Notes: generated by a model not told the origin, from the letters alone. Counted from the stretch's first letter, positions 42,201 through 53,147 are shown. The stretch: DNA of 64,000 nucleotides from Amia ocellicauda (GCF_036373705.1 NC_089855.1:50532329-50596328); one strand, 5' to 3'. Numbers and translations are program-made.

Positions 42201-43321
42201 AGGAAGAGAAACAGTGTCTGTGTATGGGTTTCAGGATGTGTCTGAAATTTCACAAATACTTCCTTTACCTCACAACGGTACCACACAACAATTTTTAAAG
42301 ACAACAACTCCTCAAACATGGCAATGTCTGAAAAGGCAACCATCTGTTGAGAGTTTAAGCCGGCCCTCTGATGAAGCATTAAAGCCTCTTGCATAGCTTG
42401 GGGTTCAGGCATGTCGGGGGTGAGTAGTTTTATTAAACTGTAAGCAAAACAGAGCTTATTGTCCCCATTGGAACTCACCACTAATTGCCTGAGCTTGTTC
42501 CTAATTATGTCGTTCTTCAAGCATTTCGACAGTCTTCTAAGCGCCCCACCCTCAGGGTTAGGAACCACATTCATTACCAGAGACAGACTTTCATCAGCTA
42601 AGATGGATGCGTTACTTTGCAATAACGCTTCGATTTTAGCCAGAAATTCATCAACATCTAAATTATCTCCACTCAGCATTACAGATAGGTTGCTAAACAA
42701 ATCATCCCCTCTGAGTTCTAACTGTACAACATCTCGAGGTCTGACCCTTTCAGCAACCTGTTCAAGCATGTTTTGCAAGGCCTCGTGTATGTTGACAAAT
42801 ATTTCTGCATAATTGTCACAATTTAAAAGTTCTGCAAAATTAAAACGCTGAATCATTTCAAAATTGTTATAGGCCGGTCTATCTATAATCACGGGATCAC
42901 TGGTACTTTTGGACACATCATCATTTTGAACAAAGCCTTCAACCCCTACATTCTCACAGAGCATGTCATCCACAGCCTTATCAGTCTCAGAACCCTCCAC
43001 ATTCCGAACACCCCCACCGCTGACATCTACAAAACCCCCTTTTTGAGGAGGCTCATTTAAAGCCTGTAAAAGTCCTTCAAAGATATCCACCCGGTTAATG
43101 TCAAGACCCTCCTCTATAGTGACGGCTGCTTCTGCCGCCGTACTGTGTTCTAATTGTCTCAAATCATTTATAATAGGGGCAGAATTTGGTCGGGGTAGCG
43201 TCTCCAAAGCCTCCACCATTTCAAACAAATCGGGGTGAACTAGGGGTTGAACCTCTATAAGCGCTACCGTTGGGAGGTGGTTATTTAGATCATTGACCAT
43301 CTGTAACAGGTCGGGGTTCAC
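39284..43321 (-). CDS. POLB: Protein-primed type B DNA polymerase
   Basis: About 1345 codons. Order: variable acidic N-terminus; a GDNKLCFAYSL segment near 285-295; a Cys/His-rich zinc-binding region about 400-525; exonuclease motifs FFDFE, FIAHNAKGYD and YCKNDVVIL; polymerase motifs A (DFTSLYP, about 925), B (KLILNSLWGKFGE, about 1107) and C (YHDTDS, about 1200). It copies the element from a protein primer at its ends. The frame has no ATG at its upstream limit: the first codon here is GTG and the first in-frame ATG lies at 43300, so the start may come from there or from a spliced leader. Confidence 0.95.
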   Translation of the reverse strand: MNPDLLQMVNDLNNHLPTVALIEVQPLVHPDLFEMVEALETLPRPNSAPIINDLRQLEHSTAAEAAVTIEEGLDINRVDIFEGLLQALNEPPQKGGFVDVSGGGVRNVEGSETDKAVDDMLCENVGVEGFVQNDDVSKSTSDPVIIDRPAYNNFEMIQRFNFAELLNCDNYAEIFVNIHEALQNMLEQVAERVRPRDVVQLELRGDDLFSNLSVMLSGDNLDVDEFLAKIEALLQSNASILADESLSLVMNVVPNPEGGALRRLSKCLKNDIIRNKLRQLVVSSNGDNKLCFAYSLIKLLTPDMPEPQAMQEALMLHQRAGLNSQQMVAFSDIAMFEELLSLKIVVWYRCEVKEVFVKFQTHPETHTQTLFLFLSDSHYFGIKSLTAFLGCSYVCHWCYKAFNDKLKHRCDGYCNVCFNPQCRKGLAPTIRCKDCLRICLSAFCFSEHKVQRAAAEGVKKRSYCDQTKYCPQCCLQYRFHEVKPHKCLEPRCRICNADLTPGSEHQCFIQPVKKEPPHNRYVFFDFECRQENGVHVANYIHCIDMLDCEWSASGESCVRDFFTRYRGPKYLNYTFIAHNAKGYDSYILMKYLVENGVTPKIIAQGSKIMCFTDEAFNQRYIDLLNFLPMKLSALPKALGFEAQKKGWFCHFFNTKDTQNYRGSYPPASYYGVDTMMSHEREEFFKWYNTVKGGVFDFREEMAAYCKNDVVILIEACLRFRTEVINTSGLDPLQSVTIASLCMKMYRSNFLQKNTIADTTSDNYRARQKNFSTVSIQWLEYLSARDNIFIRHALNQGEVKMGPYYLDGFSDVSGRRTAYEFAGCIYHGCPQCFDPNTFNPVTQKLCGDMYYDFQERIETLKNTYGLNVLVIWEHAWTTLKQQDVGVQRLMETLDFPERLEPRDALFGGRTNALCLHYEVKEGERVDYYDFTSLYPYVNKTKMYPVGHPTIVYRDFLEIGQYFGLIKVTMYPPRELFLPVLPYRCSGKLMFPLCRTCVETENQNTSCLHSDDERALTGVWCSIELDKAVEKGYRVGKVYEVWHFSEKSDTLFAEYIMTHLKGKQEASGYPSWCVDSAAKERYVQQYFEKEGIRLEPGNITVNPAKRQMSKLILNSLWGKFGERNNSLNTTLIKTPEQFIEFIFSKQHAVSHFQFLNDHVAQVQWRAPKDFPTKQGNVNVFIAVFTTAYARLDLYNLMDQLQERTLYHDTDSVIFVTRPGDWVPPLGDYLGELTSELDPQDHIVEFVSGGPKTYAYRTAAGKTCMKVKGFTLNHCNNKLINIKSLTTLVQSFVTEKDAPPREIITAGNQIYHNKKGYTLENRSLNKRFRVVYNKRVLKTDYTTLPYGY

Positions 43322-43521
43322 GGTAAGTCTGGTAATTCACATTCTATCGGTGGTGATTGGGGGTTATTTAAATCATTTATCATTTGTAATAGTTCCTGGT
43401 TCATTGGGACATCAGAGGAGTTCACAACAGGGCCGAGGGTGTTCTCTCGGGAAGGTCTTTTTGGGGCCCTAACTTGTTCATAATCCTTTAGTTTGTGAGT
43501 TCTTTTACCAAGTCCGGACAT
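43318..43521 (-). CDS. Small basic protein overlapping polymerase start (copy 2)
   Basis: Counterpart of 14230-14433, 67 aa and identical. It overlaps the polymerase frame by 4 nt. Confidence 0.55.
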   Translation of the reverse strand: MSGLGKRTHKLKDYEQVRAPKRPSRENTLGPVVNSSDVPMNQELLQMINDLNNPQSPPIECELPDLP

Positions 43522-43584
43522 TTTTTTTATTTTTTATTTTTCCAACAACCCACAATAGTAAGGCGTTTTGTATCTATTAAAACA

Positions 43585-45622
43585 TTAAATACGGTACAAT
43601 TCGTTAGTAAGGGTATTAATAAGGGTGTTTTGGCTCTCTATCACAAGGTTTTGCCCCACTAACACAAGTCTTTGATTTAGTAACAAGGTATGTAGCAACT
43701 CATGCCGACCTTCAGGAAGTAGCTCCGGGGGATGGTGTCCTGGCTCAGCTGCAAAGGATGGTCGCTCCGGTAAATCTCGGTCGAAGGAGGCAGGGAGCGA
43801 GCGTATACTCACGGACGGAGACCAAGAAGGCCTTTGCGGTGACACCCTGGCCAATCGCGGTGTACTGTTCAGCGTTTCTGTAGCCAAGAAACGGGGCTGG
43901 GGGGACGATGTTGAAACCAGTCCGTCGTTGGGTGGTGTGTCAACCCTGACTGACGGCGACCCCTGAGGTTGTTGGTTGCCTGTATTTGTTCCGCCCGACA
44001 ATGCGGCGGGCTGAATCTGGATTGTTGAATTACCCCCAGAAGGCTGTGGCCTGAGTAGATGTTGGGGGGTCTCCAAGACCACCGTGGGGGATCCTCTCGG
44101 TGATCTCTCCGGGGAAGATGTTTGATCCCACTTAGACGGGGTAATTGTCCTCAATAGCTCATCCACAGAATGACTATCCCAAGAGTCTTGGGAAGAATAA
44201 AAATATACATTACATTTACATCTTTAAACGGCGACAGAAATCAAACTTAAAACAACATGTCCAGGACCTTCAAAACCTTTAGCTTTTTTAGACCTTTGAA
44301 AATAGGCTTAGACATTCACTACAACGCCTTATTATTTACAGACAATATATTTATTAGGACTTGATAATAAATGTAAAACAGAGAAGCCTCTGTAAATAAA
44401 CTGTTTCTTAAATGTAATATTGTTAATAAAACACTTTTTATACACACACACACACCACATTTCATTTTTAAACGAACCTTCCAAGTGTAAACGCTTCCTG
44501 ATCCCGGGACTTCCTGTTTCACAAACGTTTTCACGATCTGTTTAAATATTAAATACAATGAACACCTTCAAGCCTTTTCCTACAGCCACTTTAAAACAGA
44601 AGTATAATTGCGGGAGATAAGCCAAACAACTTACTAAAACCTTTCGGACAGCTTTACTTCCTAACCAGACGGTCGGGCAATCGGTCATTTCTAAACACAT
44701 GCCCCAGAAACAAGCCTAGACCTGTCCGGACTTCTAAAGATCTTTCCCAGAACCCCCAAGACCTACAGGAAATGGGCACCCCTCGCTTAAATATTAGCCC
44801 TCAACGGGCAAACAAAACCCTTTTAAAAACATTAAAGTTTGAAAGATCTTACTTACCTCCAAAGAATAATCGTTTCTTATGTTTTTCAGCTGGTTTAGCT
44901 TTTTGCACTTCTGTGAAGGTAAGAGACATGTTTAACCTTTAACCACCCCGCTTTATAAAAAGCTTTAACCTCTTACAAGCGGCAGATATATACTCACCGC
45001 TATCAGATACAGGGGCTGACGGCCTTTCAGATTCTTGAAAGGTTACGGTTCTCGAAGGTAAAACTAAACAAGCCCTCGATGTGGAAGGCCTTTCGTTGTC
45101 TCGAACCACGTTTCTTAATACTGTTAGAAAGGATATTTTTTTAAATTAACAAAACGGGCCTCAAACATCTTACAGAAACGTTATACAAACAAACAGGGGT
45201 TTAGTTCTTACCCGGTCGGCAGACAGCCTGTCTAGGGACAACCACTTCTCTTGGTTGATCCTCGGAGACATTAATCACAGGCCTTTCGATAGTTTCTGTG
45301 TAATTAAAGAGACCGCCATTAATATATATTAAAACGTTTTCATAACTCTAATGAGCCGCTTCAAAACACAACCACACACCCATACATAAGAACCCTTGAG
45401 CGCAAACACAAAAATCTTACCGTCGTTGTTCCAGATGATCTCCTCAGCGTTGGGAATTAACTCCTGTTGACTGGCTGAAAAATAATTTTACAGAACTTAA
45501 AACAGATGTTATAACCTTATTTACAATACATGCCCACAACCCGCTCTGAGTCAATGAAAATAATCTGAAGACTTACCTAAAAACTCGTTTAAATCGAAGT
45601 CGTTGATGTTGTTTCCGGACAT
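43585..45622 (-). CDS. Multi-exon gene at right end of Polinton (copy 2)
   Basis: An ATG at 45622 opens a 46 nt exon (45577-45622) closed by GTAAGT. Further blocks bounded by AG and GT lie at 45421-45474 (54 nt), 45212-45295 (84), 44998-45120 (123) and 44857-44910 (54). The last, 43585-44186, starts after CTTCCCAAG. All four internal exons are multiples of three and all junctions are phase 1. Donors are GTAAG or GTGAG type. The motif ERP recurs (ERPVIN, ERPSTS, ERPSAP, ERPSFA). Exon 5 is Lys-rich. The last exon is Ser/Pro-rich with a Leu-rich, coiled-coil-like end. TATAAGTA sits at 45688-45695. Family not recognised; early or regulatory role is a guess from position. Confidence 0.72.
44187..44856 (-). 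other. Probable intron before last exon of the multi-exon gene
   Basis: About 670 bp with GTAAGT at its 5' end (complement at 44851-44856) and a pyrimidine-rich CTTCCCAAG at its 3' end. AT-rich with an AC dinucleotide run; no credible gene inside. Confidence 0.55.
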
Positions 45623-46998
45623 TGTTGATCTTTAGGCTTAAATCGAAAGGTCAGTATGAGTCTGTCGAGCTGAAGACCAGACCTTCATACTTATACTGAT
45701 GGCCGGATGCCGGATCTGCTTGTAAGGCATTGTTCTGGGCTGGCCTTTGTGCCGTCCTGTTACCAATTAACATATCAAAACCAACCAATAAAATGACCCT
45801 GCATCAATTTCAAATAGAAACCAAGATGGCGACGATCTCTCTCCTCTCTACTCTAAACTTTTATTAGAACCTTTTGGTCTCTCAAAAAAACATTTTTAAG
45901 CATCAAGACCTATAGTCAATAAACACTAAGAATATTTCAGGCCTTTATACGCGCTAAAAAACATCCTGAGCCAAGAAAATAACTATAAAGATCTAAAATA
46001 AGTAGCGCTTTTACAGTGATTTTTTTTTTTTTTTTAATAGCGATGCTTTCTTTGGTATTAAACAAGTCACAAACTACTCAGAACAGCGTTTATCCCCACA
46101 AAAGAGATATTTGGGTTTATTTTACAAAGCTTATAAATTATATAGTTTAAAAGTATTCTGAATGTTTTGAGACCACACGCCATGCCTACGTTTGTCTGAG
46201 CCCACCCCCGTCCCCCGTGGTGTGAGTGATTTAGCCTTGAGTGTTGTGATCTATTTAGCATTGAGTGATCAGTTGTTTTTATTTTTTAAATGATTCCTTA
46301 TCATCAGGGATTGAGCCTGCTAAAATACCTTAAAAACATATCCTTATCTTAAGTCTAACTCTTATGAGCTTTAAGACCCTAGAATGTATTTAAGTAAAAC
46401 GAATGAACACATTATGTGTGAGATAAAATATAACCACAGCTTTTTTTTTTTTTTTTTTTTTTTACAAAAACAATTAACCTATACCGACAAACACCCACAC
46501 ACACACACACCCTCTTTTTTTAAATTTTATTTTTAATTAAATTTGAGGGGAGAGACAGAGCCATATACATTGGGGTTAACATAAGTACCCTATGCAAAAC
46601 AGGAATTGTTAGGACCTGTGACCATTACAGACAACAGAACTTGTTGATCTTATAAAATGATTGGGCGAGAGAGAGAGAGATATAGAGACAGACAGAGACA
46701 GAGCCAGTGTGAATATGATAAACGCACTATTCAAAATGGCATTGTTAAGACCTGGGACCATTACAGACAACAGAACTTGTTGATCTTATAAAATGCTTGG
46801 GCGAGAGAGACAGAGAGAGAGAGACAGACAGAGACAGAGACAGAGACAGTGTGAATATGATAAACGCACTATTCAAAATGGCATTGTTAAGACCTGGGCC
46901 CCTTACATGTATATTTAAAAAAGACCCCCAACCACTACAGGAAGAGCCGACCCATTCACACTCTACAGTTGACCAACAAGAACAACAAGAACAACCGG
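45623..46998. other. Non-coding right arm with simple repeats (copy 2)
   Basis: Counterpart of 16535-17907: promoter-like TATAAGTA, long T tracts, an AC run and the GA-rich tandem repeat. No credible gene. Confidence 0.6.
46606..46910 (+). repeat. GA-rich tandem repeat of ~125 bp (copy 2)
   Basis: Same two-and-a-part repeat as in copy 1; the GA run differs in length. Confidence 0.8.
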
Positions 46999-47179
46999 TT
47001 ATGGGTGGCCTTGTTGTTCAGGGTTTTAGGGGTGTACACTTTCTGACGGATATGACGTAGGAATAATTAAGGAAATAACTCTAAAATCACGCCCCCCAAT
47101 TATGACGTAGGAATATTAATAAGCTTAGGGCATACGTCATAACAAAATAGGCCGCGCCCAAAAAACCCTACTATCTACT
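46999..47179 (-). repeat. Right terminal inverted repeat, copy 2
   Basis: 181 bp, ending CTATCTACT before CCTGTG at 47180-47185. Confidence 0.95.
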
Positions 47180-47185
47180 CCTGTG
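47180..47185. repeat. Target-site duplication CCTGTG, right of copy 2
   Basis: Matches 31478-31483. Confidence 0.92.
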
Positions 47186-47475
47186 TGGTGCATTTTCTCT
47201 CTCTCTATCTGTGATTAAATCCTTACTTATATACATATGTCCAAGAACGTTTCTAAAGCTCATGTAAATCACATCACACGACGGGCCATCATCTTTTCGG
47301 TCACTTTGAAAGTTTTGCTCATGACAATCCTTTTCTATTGCGGCACGATGGCTGCCACCGAGGAAGGAAAGTCGTCCGCAGTTGGCTGCAAGCTTGCCTG
47401 AAGCGCAGGAAAGGACTTACTCGCGACGTGCCACTTAAAGACTGAAGAAGTGGGGGTCGGCCTCACCGAGAGCCC

Positions 47476-48847
47476 TGAGGATTATCTCACGTGGTAGAGC
47501 GCTCGCTTAGCATTGTAGTGTTATGTTGGGTGTATATGGATAAGAGCATTTGGGCTCTGAGCTGATGCACTGATCTAAAGAAAACCTCTCCCCCCCAAAG
47601 TTATCAGATTCCCTTAGCTCATCAGCTTGGAACTGGTTTGCATCAAAGTGACAGTTTTGGGGAGGATGGCACCAAGAAGAGGCCACATAGTTTGGAATTC
47701 TGCTATGAGATGTCTGGAGAAAGGGGCCTGTAGGTGATAAAAACTCTTTGAAGTGGACGAGAGCCAAAATCCCGACATAGAGCTATGAACCCAGGCCAAC
47801 CGGCATTTCCAAAAGATGGCATGGATTGACATCAGTCATAAATCAAGCCCCCCTCCAATAGGACACTGGGGGCTGAAACCGAAATCCAATCTCAAAAACT
47901 CAAGAACCAATCACCTCTTGATCTGACAGACTATAAGGAACAGCGGGCAGTCTTTCTCGCTCTCTCTCACCTGAACCAGTAACTCGCTGCCACAGCTCAA
48001 CCTGTAGCTCTGTTGCCAGAACCGGAACCAGAAACCAACTAAGTCTTTGCCGGCAACAGAAGAGTTAAACTGGGAGAAGGAGATTGAGCCGTACGAAGAA
48101 TTCTTTTAAAGGACTTTATTAAATAAAGAACTTTACAGACTGCGCTGCCCGCCTGTGCCCACCTGATCAGTGGAGTTTTACAGCTGGACAATTGACTAAG
48201 TCGATTGTTGATAATTTTAGAAATAAAATCTGTCAACGCCGAGAAATATCTTCTCATTCCTGTTTAACTGTTTAGTCTGAAATTGACACAAGTTAATAGA
48301 CATTAGATTATTGGTGGCTAATGATAGTAATGATAGGATCTTTCTCGGCACCTAAACGTGAATGAGACTGATATATATATATAACGTGAAGTTACCTGAC
48401 ATAAATACTAACCTGCGTAGTTATTTAATGTCTGACTAATAATACTAACGAGAGACTCACCTTCGTCTTACTAACCGGTATTGTAGTCAATGTGTTTATA
48501 ACCTTTTTTGTTTAACGATTTGTGTTATCATATGTGATCCCATGGTCTTTGATTTTGTCACGGAAGTGATTTGTCTTCGATTTGTTGATCTAGAGTTGAA
48601 TTGTAATTAGTTTTTCCCTTTTGTATAATTAGTGTAGTGCTACATTTAGTCTTTGTTTTGAATACATTTGACAATTTATATCTTTGGAATTGGTGTCTGC
48701 GTCCAATTATTACAGAAATTGAGTTCTACAAGATTCCAGGATTCGTGATAAGGTGATACTATGAATTCACTTCTTTAATTGAAATGTATAAGTGTACCTT
48801 ACGTTACAGCATGCGAGAGGCAGCGGGATCGATGCCCGCATTCTCCA
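47476..48847 (+). pseudogene. tRNA-Ala split by LTR, units 6/7
   Basis: 5' half 47476-47513 (with a change in the box A region, TATCTC for TAGCTC), 3' half 48809-48847. Confidence 0.88.
47514..48808 (+). mobile_element. Solo LTR, units 6/7 (shortened copy)
   Basis: Both ends are present (TGTAGTGT and ACGTTACA), but the copy is about 1.3 kb rather than 1.83 kb. Confidence 0.6.
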
Positions 48848-49850
48848 AGGCCTCAGGCGCTCGTGCCCCGGTATCGGGGGAGAGTCGCTCACTTTTCTTG
48901 CCGCAGACACAGGCGCAAGGCATTGCCTGTTTGCCGTAAGGTTATCAGACACAACGCGCCGGCGACGGCTGCAGCATTAGCACGCCGGCTGGCCCTTCCG
49001 AAGTTCCCCAAAAACGACCGAGATGCCGCTTCGACGTCGTAACCCCAGGAACGACCGCAAAGGCACTCCAACCCTCAATCTTCCGATCCGAAGTCAGACC
49101 GAAGAGACTGTATGATGTTTTAGATTAAAGATAGTATGCAGACCGAGCAAGTTAGATTTATCGAGCTAGCAAACAGCAATTGAGGCACCTGTTCGGGACG
49201 TACCCTGTTGAAATTCCTGTCAACGATAAAAGGATCAAACGGTGGAGAAAAAGCCCGCAGGATGTTTGTCAAAACTCTGTTTGTGGACTGAATGGCTTTC
49301 CCAGATTGGCAGGGACTGTTTTTGGTATTGACTGAGGGACAGTTGTAAAAGACAACCTCTCACCAGACCTCTGGCATACACCAAAGAAAGCCACCTCACC
49401 TCTCCCCCGGATCTCACAAAACACAATCCCCCCCGCCCCCAGGGAAGACAGACCGCAATCGGACTCGGGCTTGATTGGATGAACGGCCACAAACATTCTG
49501 TCATTTTCTTTTAAAGCTTCACTCGTGCTTGTAAAAAACCGAGGTCTCACTGAAAGAATGCCCTGACGTGGTTGCTTCCAAGCTAGCTGGTTTACAAAGT
49601 TCCTTTTCGCTTTAACGATGATTTCCAAGAAGGGAAATAATCTATCTGTAATCTGTCAACACAGGCACCTTCTTCTCCGTTAAGCCACGCGGTCACCACC
49701 AGGAAGATGAACGCACCAGGCCGACCCGGAGTTTTCGCCAATTCGTCTCCAAGCCTCCCAAGAGGGAACATAAACAGGCCTTATTCGCAGACACAGGCCC
49801 TCACGCAGGGAGACCACCGCTTCACCGCCACTGCCCCTGCCAAGGGCCCC

Positions 49851-49922
49851 AGGTCCCACCGAGACTTGAACTCGGATCGCTGGATTCAGAGTCCAGAGTG
49901 CTAACCATTACACCATGGAACC
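49851..49922 (-). tRNA. tRNA-Gln (CTG), unit 7
   Basis: 72 nt consensus copy. Confidence 0.95.
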
Positions 49923-50057
49923 AAGCCCGCTGCCCACCTCTTGCCCGTGACAAAAGTTTCTGCTCTACGCACACGTCTCGCTCTGTCGCACGGCCAAGTC
50001 CAGAGTGAGCCAAGTTGCACCCAGAGTGCTGCGTGTGGCGGGTCACTTCTGGAGCCG

Positions 50058-50129
50058 TCCCTGGTGGTCTAGTGGTCAGGATTCGGTGCTCTCACCGCCG
50101 CGGCCCGGGTTCGATTCCCGGTCAGGGAA
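50058..50129 (+). tRNA. tRNA-Glu (CTC), unit 7
   Basis: 72 nt. One anticodon-stem change gives a permitted G-U pair, so the fold is kept. Confidence 0.94.
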
Positions 50130-50453
50130 GGTGTATTTGTTGCTCTTCCCCTAGGACCTGTGTGGTGCATTTTCTCTCTCTCCATCTGTGATTAAATCCT
50201 TACTTATATACATATGTCCATGAACGTTTCTGGAGCTCATTGTACATCACATCACACGACGGGCCGTGATCTTTTCGGTCACTTTGAAAGTTTTGCTCAT
50301 GACAATCCTTTTCTATTGCGGCACGATGGCTGCCACCGAGGAAGGAAAGTCGTCCGCAGTTGCCTGCAAGCTTGCCTGAAGCGCAGGAAAGGACTTACTC
50401 GCGACGTGCCACTTAAAGACTGAAGAAGTGGGGGTCGGCCTCACCGAGAGCCC

Positions 50454-52360
50454 TGAGGATTAGCTCACGTGGTAGAGCGCTCGCTTAGCATTGTAGCGTT
50501 ATGTTGGGTGTATTTGGATAAGAGCATTTGGGCTCTGAGCTGAAGCACTGATCTAAAGAAAACCTCTCCCCCCCAAAGTTATCAGATTCCCTTAGCTCAT
50601 CAGCTTGGAAGTGGTTTGCATCAAAGTGACAGTTTTGGGGAGGATGGCACCAAGAAGAGGCCAAATAGTTTGGAATTCTGCTATGAGATGTCTGGAGAAA
50701 GGGGCCTGTAGGTGATAAAAACTCTTTGAAGTGGACGAGAGCCGAAATCCCGACATAGAGCTACGAACCCAGGCCAACCGGCATTTCCAAAAGATGGCAT
50801 GGATTGACATCAGTCATAAATCAAGCCCCCCTCCAATAGGACACTGGGGGCTGAAACCGAAATCCAATCTCAAAAACTCAAGAACCAATCACCTCTTGAT
50901 CTGACAGACTATAAGGAACAGCGGACAGTCTTTCTCGCTCTCTCTCACCTGAACCAGTAACTCGCTGCCACAGCTCAACCTGTAGCTCTGTTGCCAGAAC
51001 CGGAACCAGAAACCAACTAAGTCTTTGCCGGCAACAGAAGAGTTAAACTGGGAGAAGGAGATTGAGCCGTACGAAGAATTCTTTTAAAGGACTTTATTAA
51101 ATAAAGAACTTTACAGACTGCGCTGCCCGCCTGTGCCCACCTGATCAGTGGAGTTTTACAGCTGGACAATTGACTAAGTCGACTGTATACGAAAGTGTCA
51201 GTCATTTAAATAGCTATTTGAGTCTTAAGAAACTTGACCCTTGGAACAAACACGGCCCTGCTTTCCTCAAAGACTTTGTCTCCAAATAAGTATGGTGAGA
51301 GACCCTGCTTGCCAAGAAGATTTTGTGCACAACCTTGGAGCCTTCAAACCAGTGGAAAATCTGTTTGGAAACGACTCTACTTTCGCGAAACCCCAACTTC
51401 CAGGTGTATCGACTGAGTGGAAGTTCTTGGACAAAGCCGAACCGGACTGCCTTTGTTCCAAACCACACGGACCTCGTGCCGTGTGCTGTTATCTGAGCCC
51501 GAAGCCAGAGAGGCCTCTCTGCGACGAAGTTCAGATAAGTTTAACAGTTTGGAGTTCATGATTCATGACATTTGAGAAATCAATTAGAAATGTTAATCTG
51601 TGATTCATAACTCTAGAATGTGTAATATCATTTAGTTTTCTTAAATATAAATGTGTGTTGCATTAAACTGTTTTGTTGATAATTTTAGAAATAAAATCTG
51701 TCAACGCCGAGAAATATCTTCTCATTCCTGTTTAACTGTTTAGTCTGAAATTGACACAAGTTAATAGACATTAGATTATTGGTGGCTCTGCCTATCCTTA
51801 ATCATTGAATAATAATCAGTTAAGAGAAATTGTGGTAACAAGTAATGATAGGATCTTTCTCGGCACCTAAACGTGAATGAGACTGATATATATATAACGA
51901 GAAGTTACCTGACATAAATACTAACCTGCGTAGTTATTTAATGTCTGACTAATAATACTAACGAGAGACTCACCTTCGTCTTACTAACCGGTATTGTAGT
52001 CAATGTGTTTATAACCTTTTTTGTTTAACGATTTGTGTTATCATATGTGATCCCATGGTCTTTGATTTGGTCACGGAAGTGATTTGTCTTCGATTTGTTG
52101 ATCTAGAGTTGAATTGTAATTAGTTTTTCCCTTTTGTATAATTAGTGTAGTGCTACATTTAGTCTTTGTTTTGAATACATTTGACAATTTATATCATTGG
52201 AATTGGTGTCTGCGTCCAATTATTACAGAAATTGAGTTCTACAAGATTCCAGGATTCGTGATAAGGTGATACTATAAATTCACTTCTTTAATTGAAATGT
52301 ATAAGTGTACCTTACGCTACAGCATGCGAGAGGCAGCGAGATCGATGCCCGCATTCTCCA
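50454..52360 (+). pseudogene. tRNA-Ala split by LTR, units 7/8
   Basis: 5' half 50454-50491, 3' half 52322-52360 (one T-stem change, GCGAGATC). Confidence 0.9.
50492..52321 (+). mobile_element. Solo LTR, units 7/8
   Basis: 1830 bp with TGTAGCGT / ACGCTACA ends. Confidence 0.62.
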
Positions 52361-52543
52361 AGGCCTCAGGCGCTCGTGCCCCAGTTTCGGGGGAGAGTCG
52401 CTCACTTTTCTTGCCGCAGACACATGCGCAAGGCATTGCCTGTTTGCCGTAAGGTTATCAGACACAACGCGCCGGCGACGGCTGCAGCATTAGCACGCCG
52501 GCTGGCACTTCCGAAGTTCACTGCTGCCCCTGCCAAGGGCCCC

Positions 52544-52615
52544 AGGTCCCACCGAGACTTGAACTCAGATCGCTGGATTCAGAGTCCAGAGTGCTAACCA
52601 TTACACCATGGAACC
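52544..52615 (-). tRNA. tRNA-Gln (CTG), unit 8
   Basis: 72 nt; a T-stem change leaves a U-G pair. Its downstream flank is altered by the spacer loss. Confidence 0.93.
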
Positions 52616-52750
52616 AAGCCCACTGCCCACATCTTGCCCGTGACGAAGGTTTCTGCTCTACGCACACGTCTCGCTCTGTCGCACGGCGAAGTCCAGAGTG
52701 AGCCAAGTTGCGCCCAGAGTGCTGCGTGTGGCGGGTCACTATCGGAGCCG

Positions 52751-52822
52751 TCCCTGGTGGTCTAGTGGTCAGGATTCGGCGCTCTCACCGCCGCGGCCCG
52801 GGTTCGATTCCCGGTCAGGGAA
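52751..52822 (+). tRNA. tRNA-Glu (CTC), unit 8
   Basis: 72 nt consensus copy with all stems intact; TTTT follows about 40 nt downstream. Confidence 0.96.
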
Positions 52823-53147
52823 AGTGGATCTGTTGCTCTTCCCCTAGGACCTGTGTGGTGCATTTTCTCTCTCTCTCTATCTGTGATTAAATCCTTACTT
52901 ATATACATATGTCCATGAACGTTTCTGGAGCTCATGTAAATCACATCACACGACGGGCCGTGGTCTTTTCGGTCACATTGAATGTTTTGCTCATGACAAT
53001 CCTTTTCTATTGCGGCACGATGGCTGCCACCGAGGAAGGAAAGTCGTCCGCAGTTGGCTGCAAGCTTGCCTGAAGCGCAGGAAAGGACTTACTCGCGACG
53101 TGCCACTTAAAGACTGAAGAAGTGGGGGTCGGCCTCACCGAGAGCCC

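Larger units (their letters stand above)
31484..47179 (+). mobile_element. Polinton/Maverick (adintovirus-like) element, copy 2
   Basis: 15,696 bp with 181 bp inverted terminal repeats and 6 bp duplication. It carries every expected part: integrase, two capsid proteins, protease, ATPase and protein-primed polymerase, plus accessory genes. Its terminal repeats differ at about two positions. It looks nearly whole, with about one visible break. Near-identity to copy 1 and the same insertion point suggest a recent common origin. Family placement as adintovirus-like Polinton rests on the gene set. Confidence 0.95.
30117..48204. repeat. Array unit 6, shortened, holding Polinton copy 2
   Basis: About 2.4 kb of unit sequence surrounds the Polinton at 31484-47179. 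It carries tRNA-Gln, tRNA-Glu and the 5' half of tRNA-Ala but not the 3' half. Confidence 0.9.
48205..51605. repeat. Array unit 7, start missing
   Basis: About 3.4 kb; the usual unit start is absent, and the rest follows the standard order. Confidence 0.9.

Noticed and set aside
5606-47179. Adenovirus genome integrated in the host
   Set aside because: Integrase, 6 bp target duplications and F54H12.2-type capsid proteins identify a Polinton/adintovirus rather than an adenovirus.
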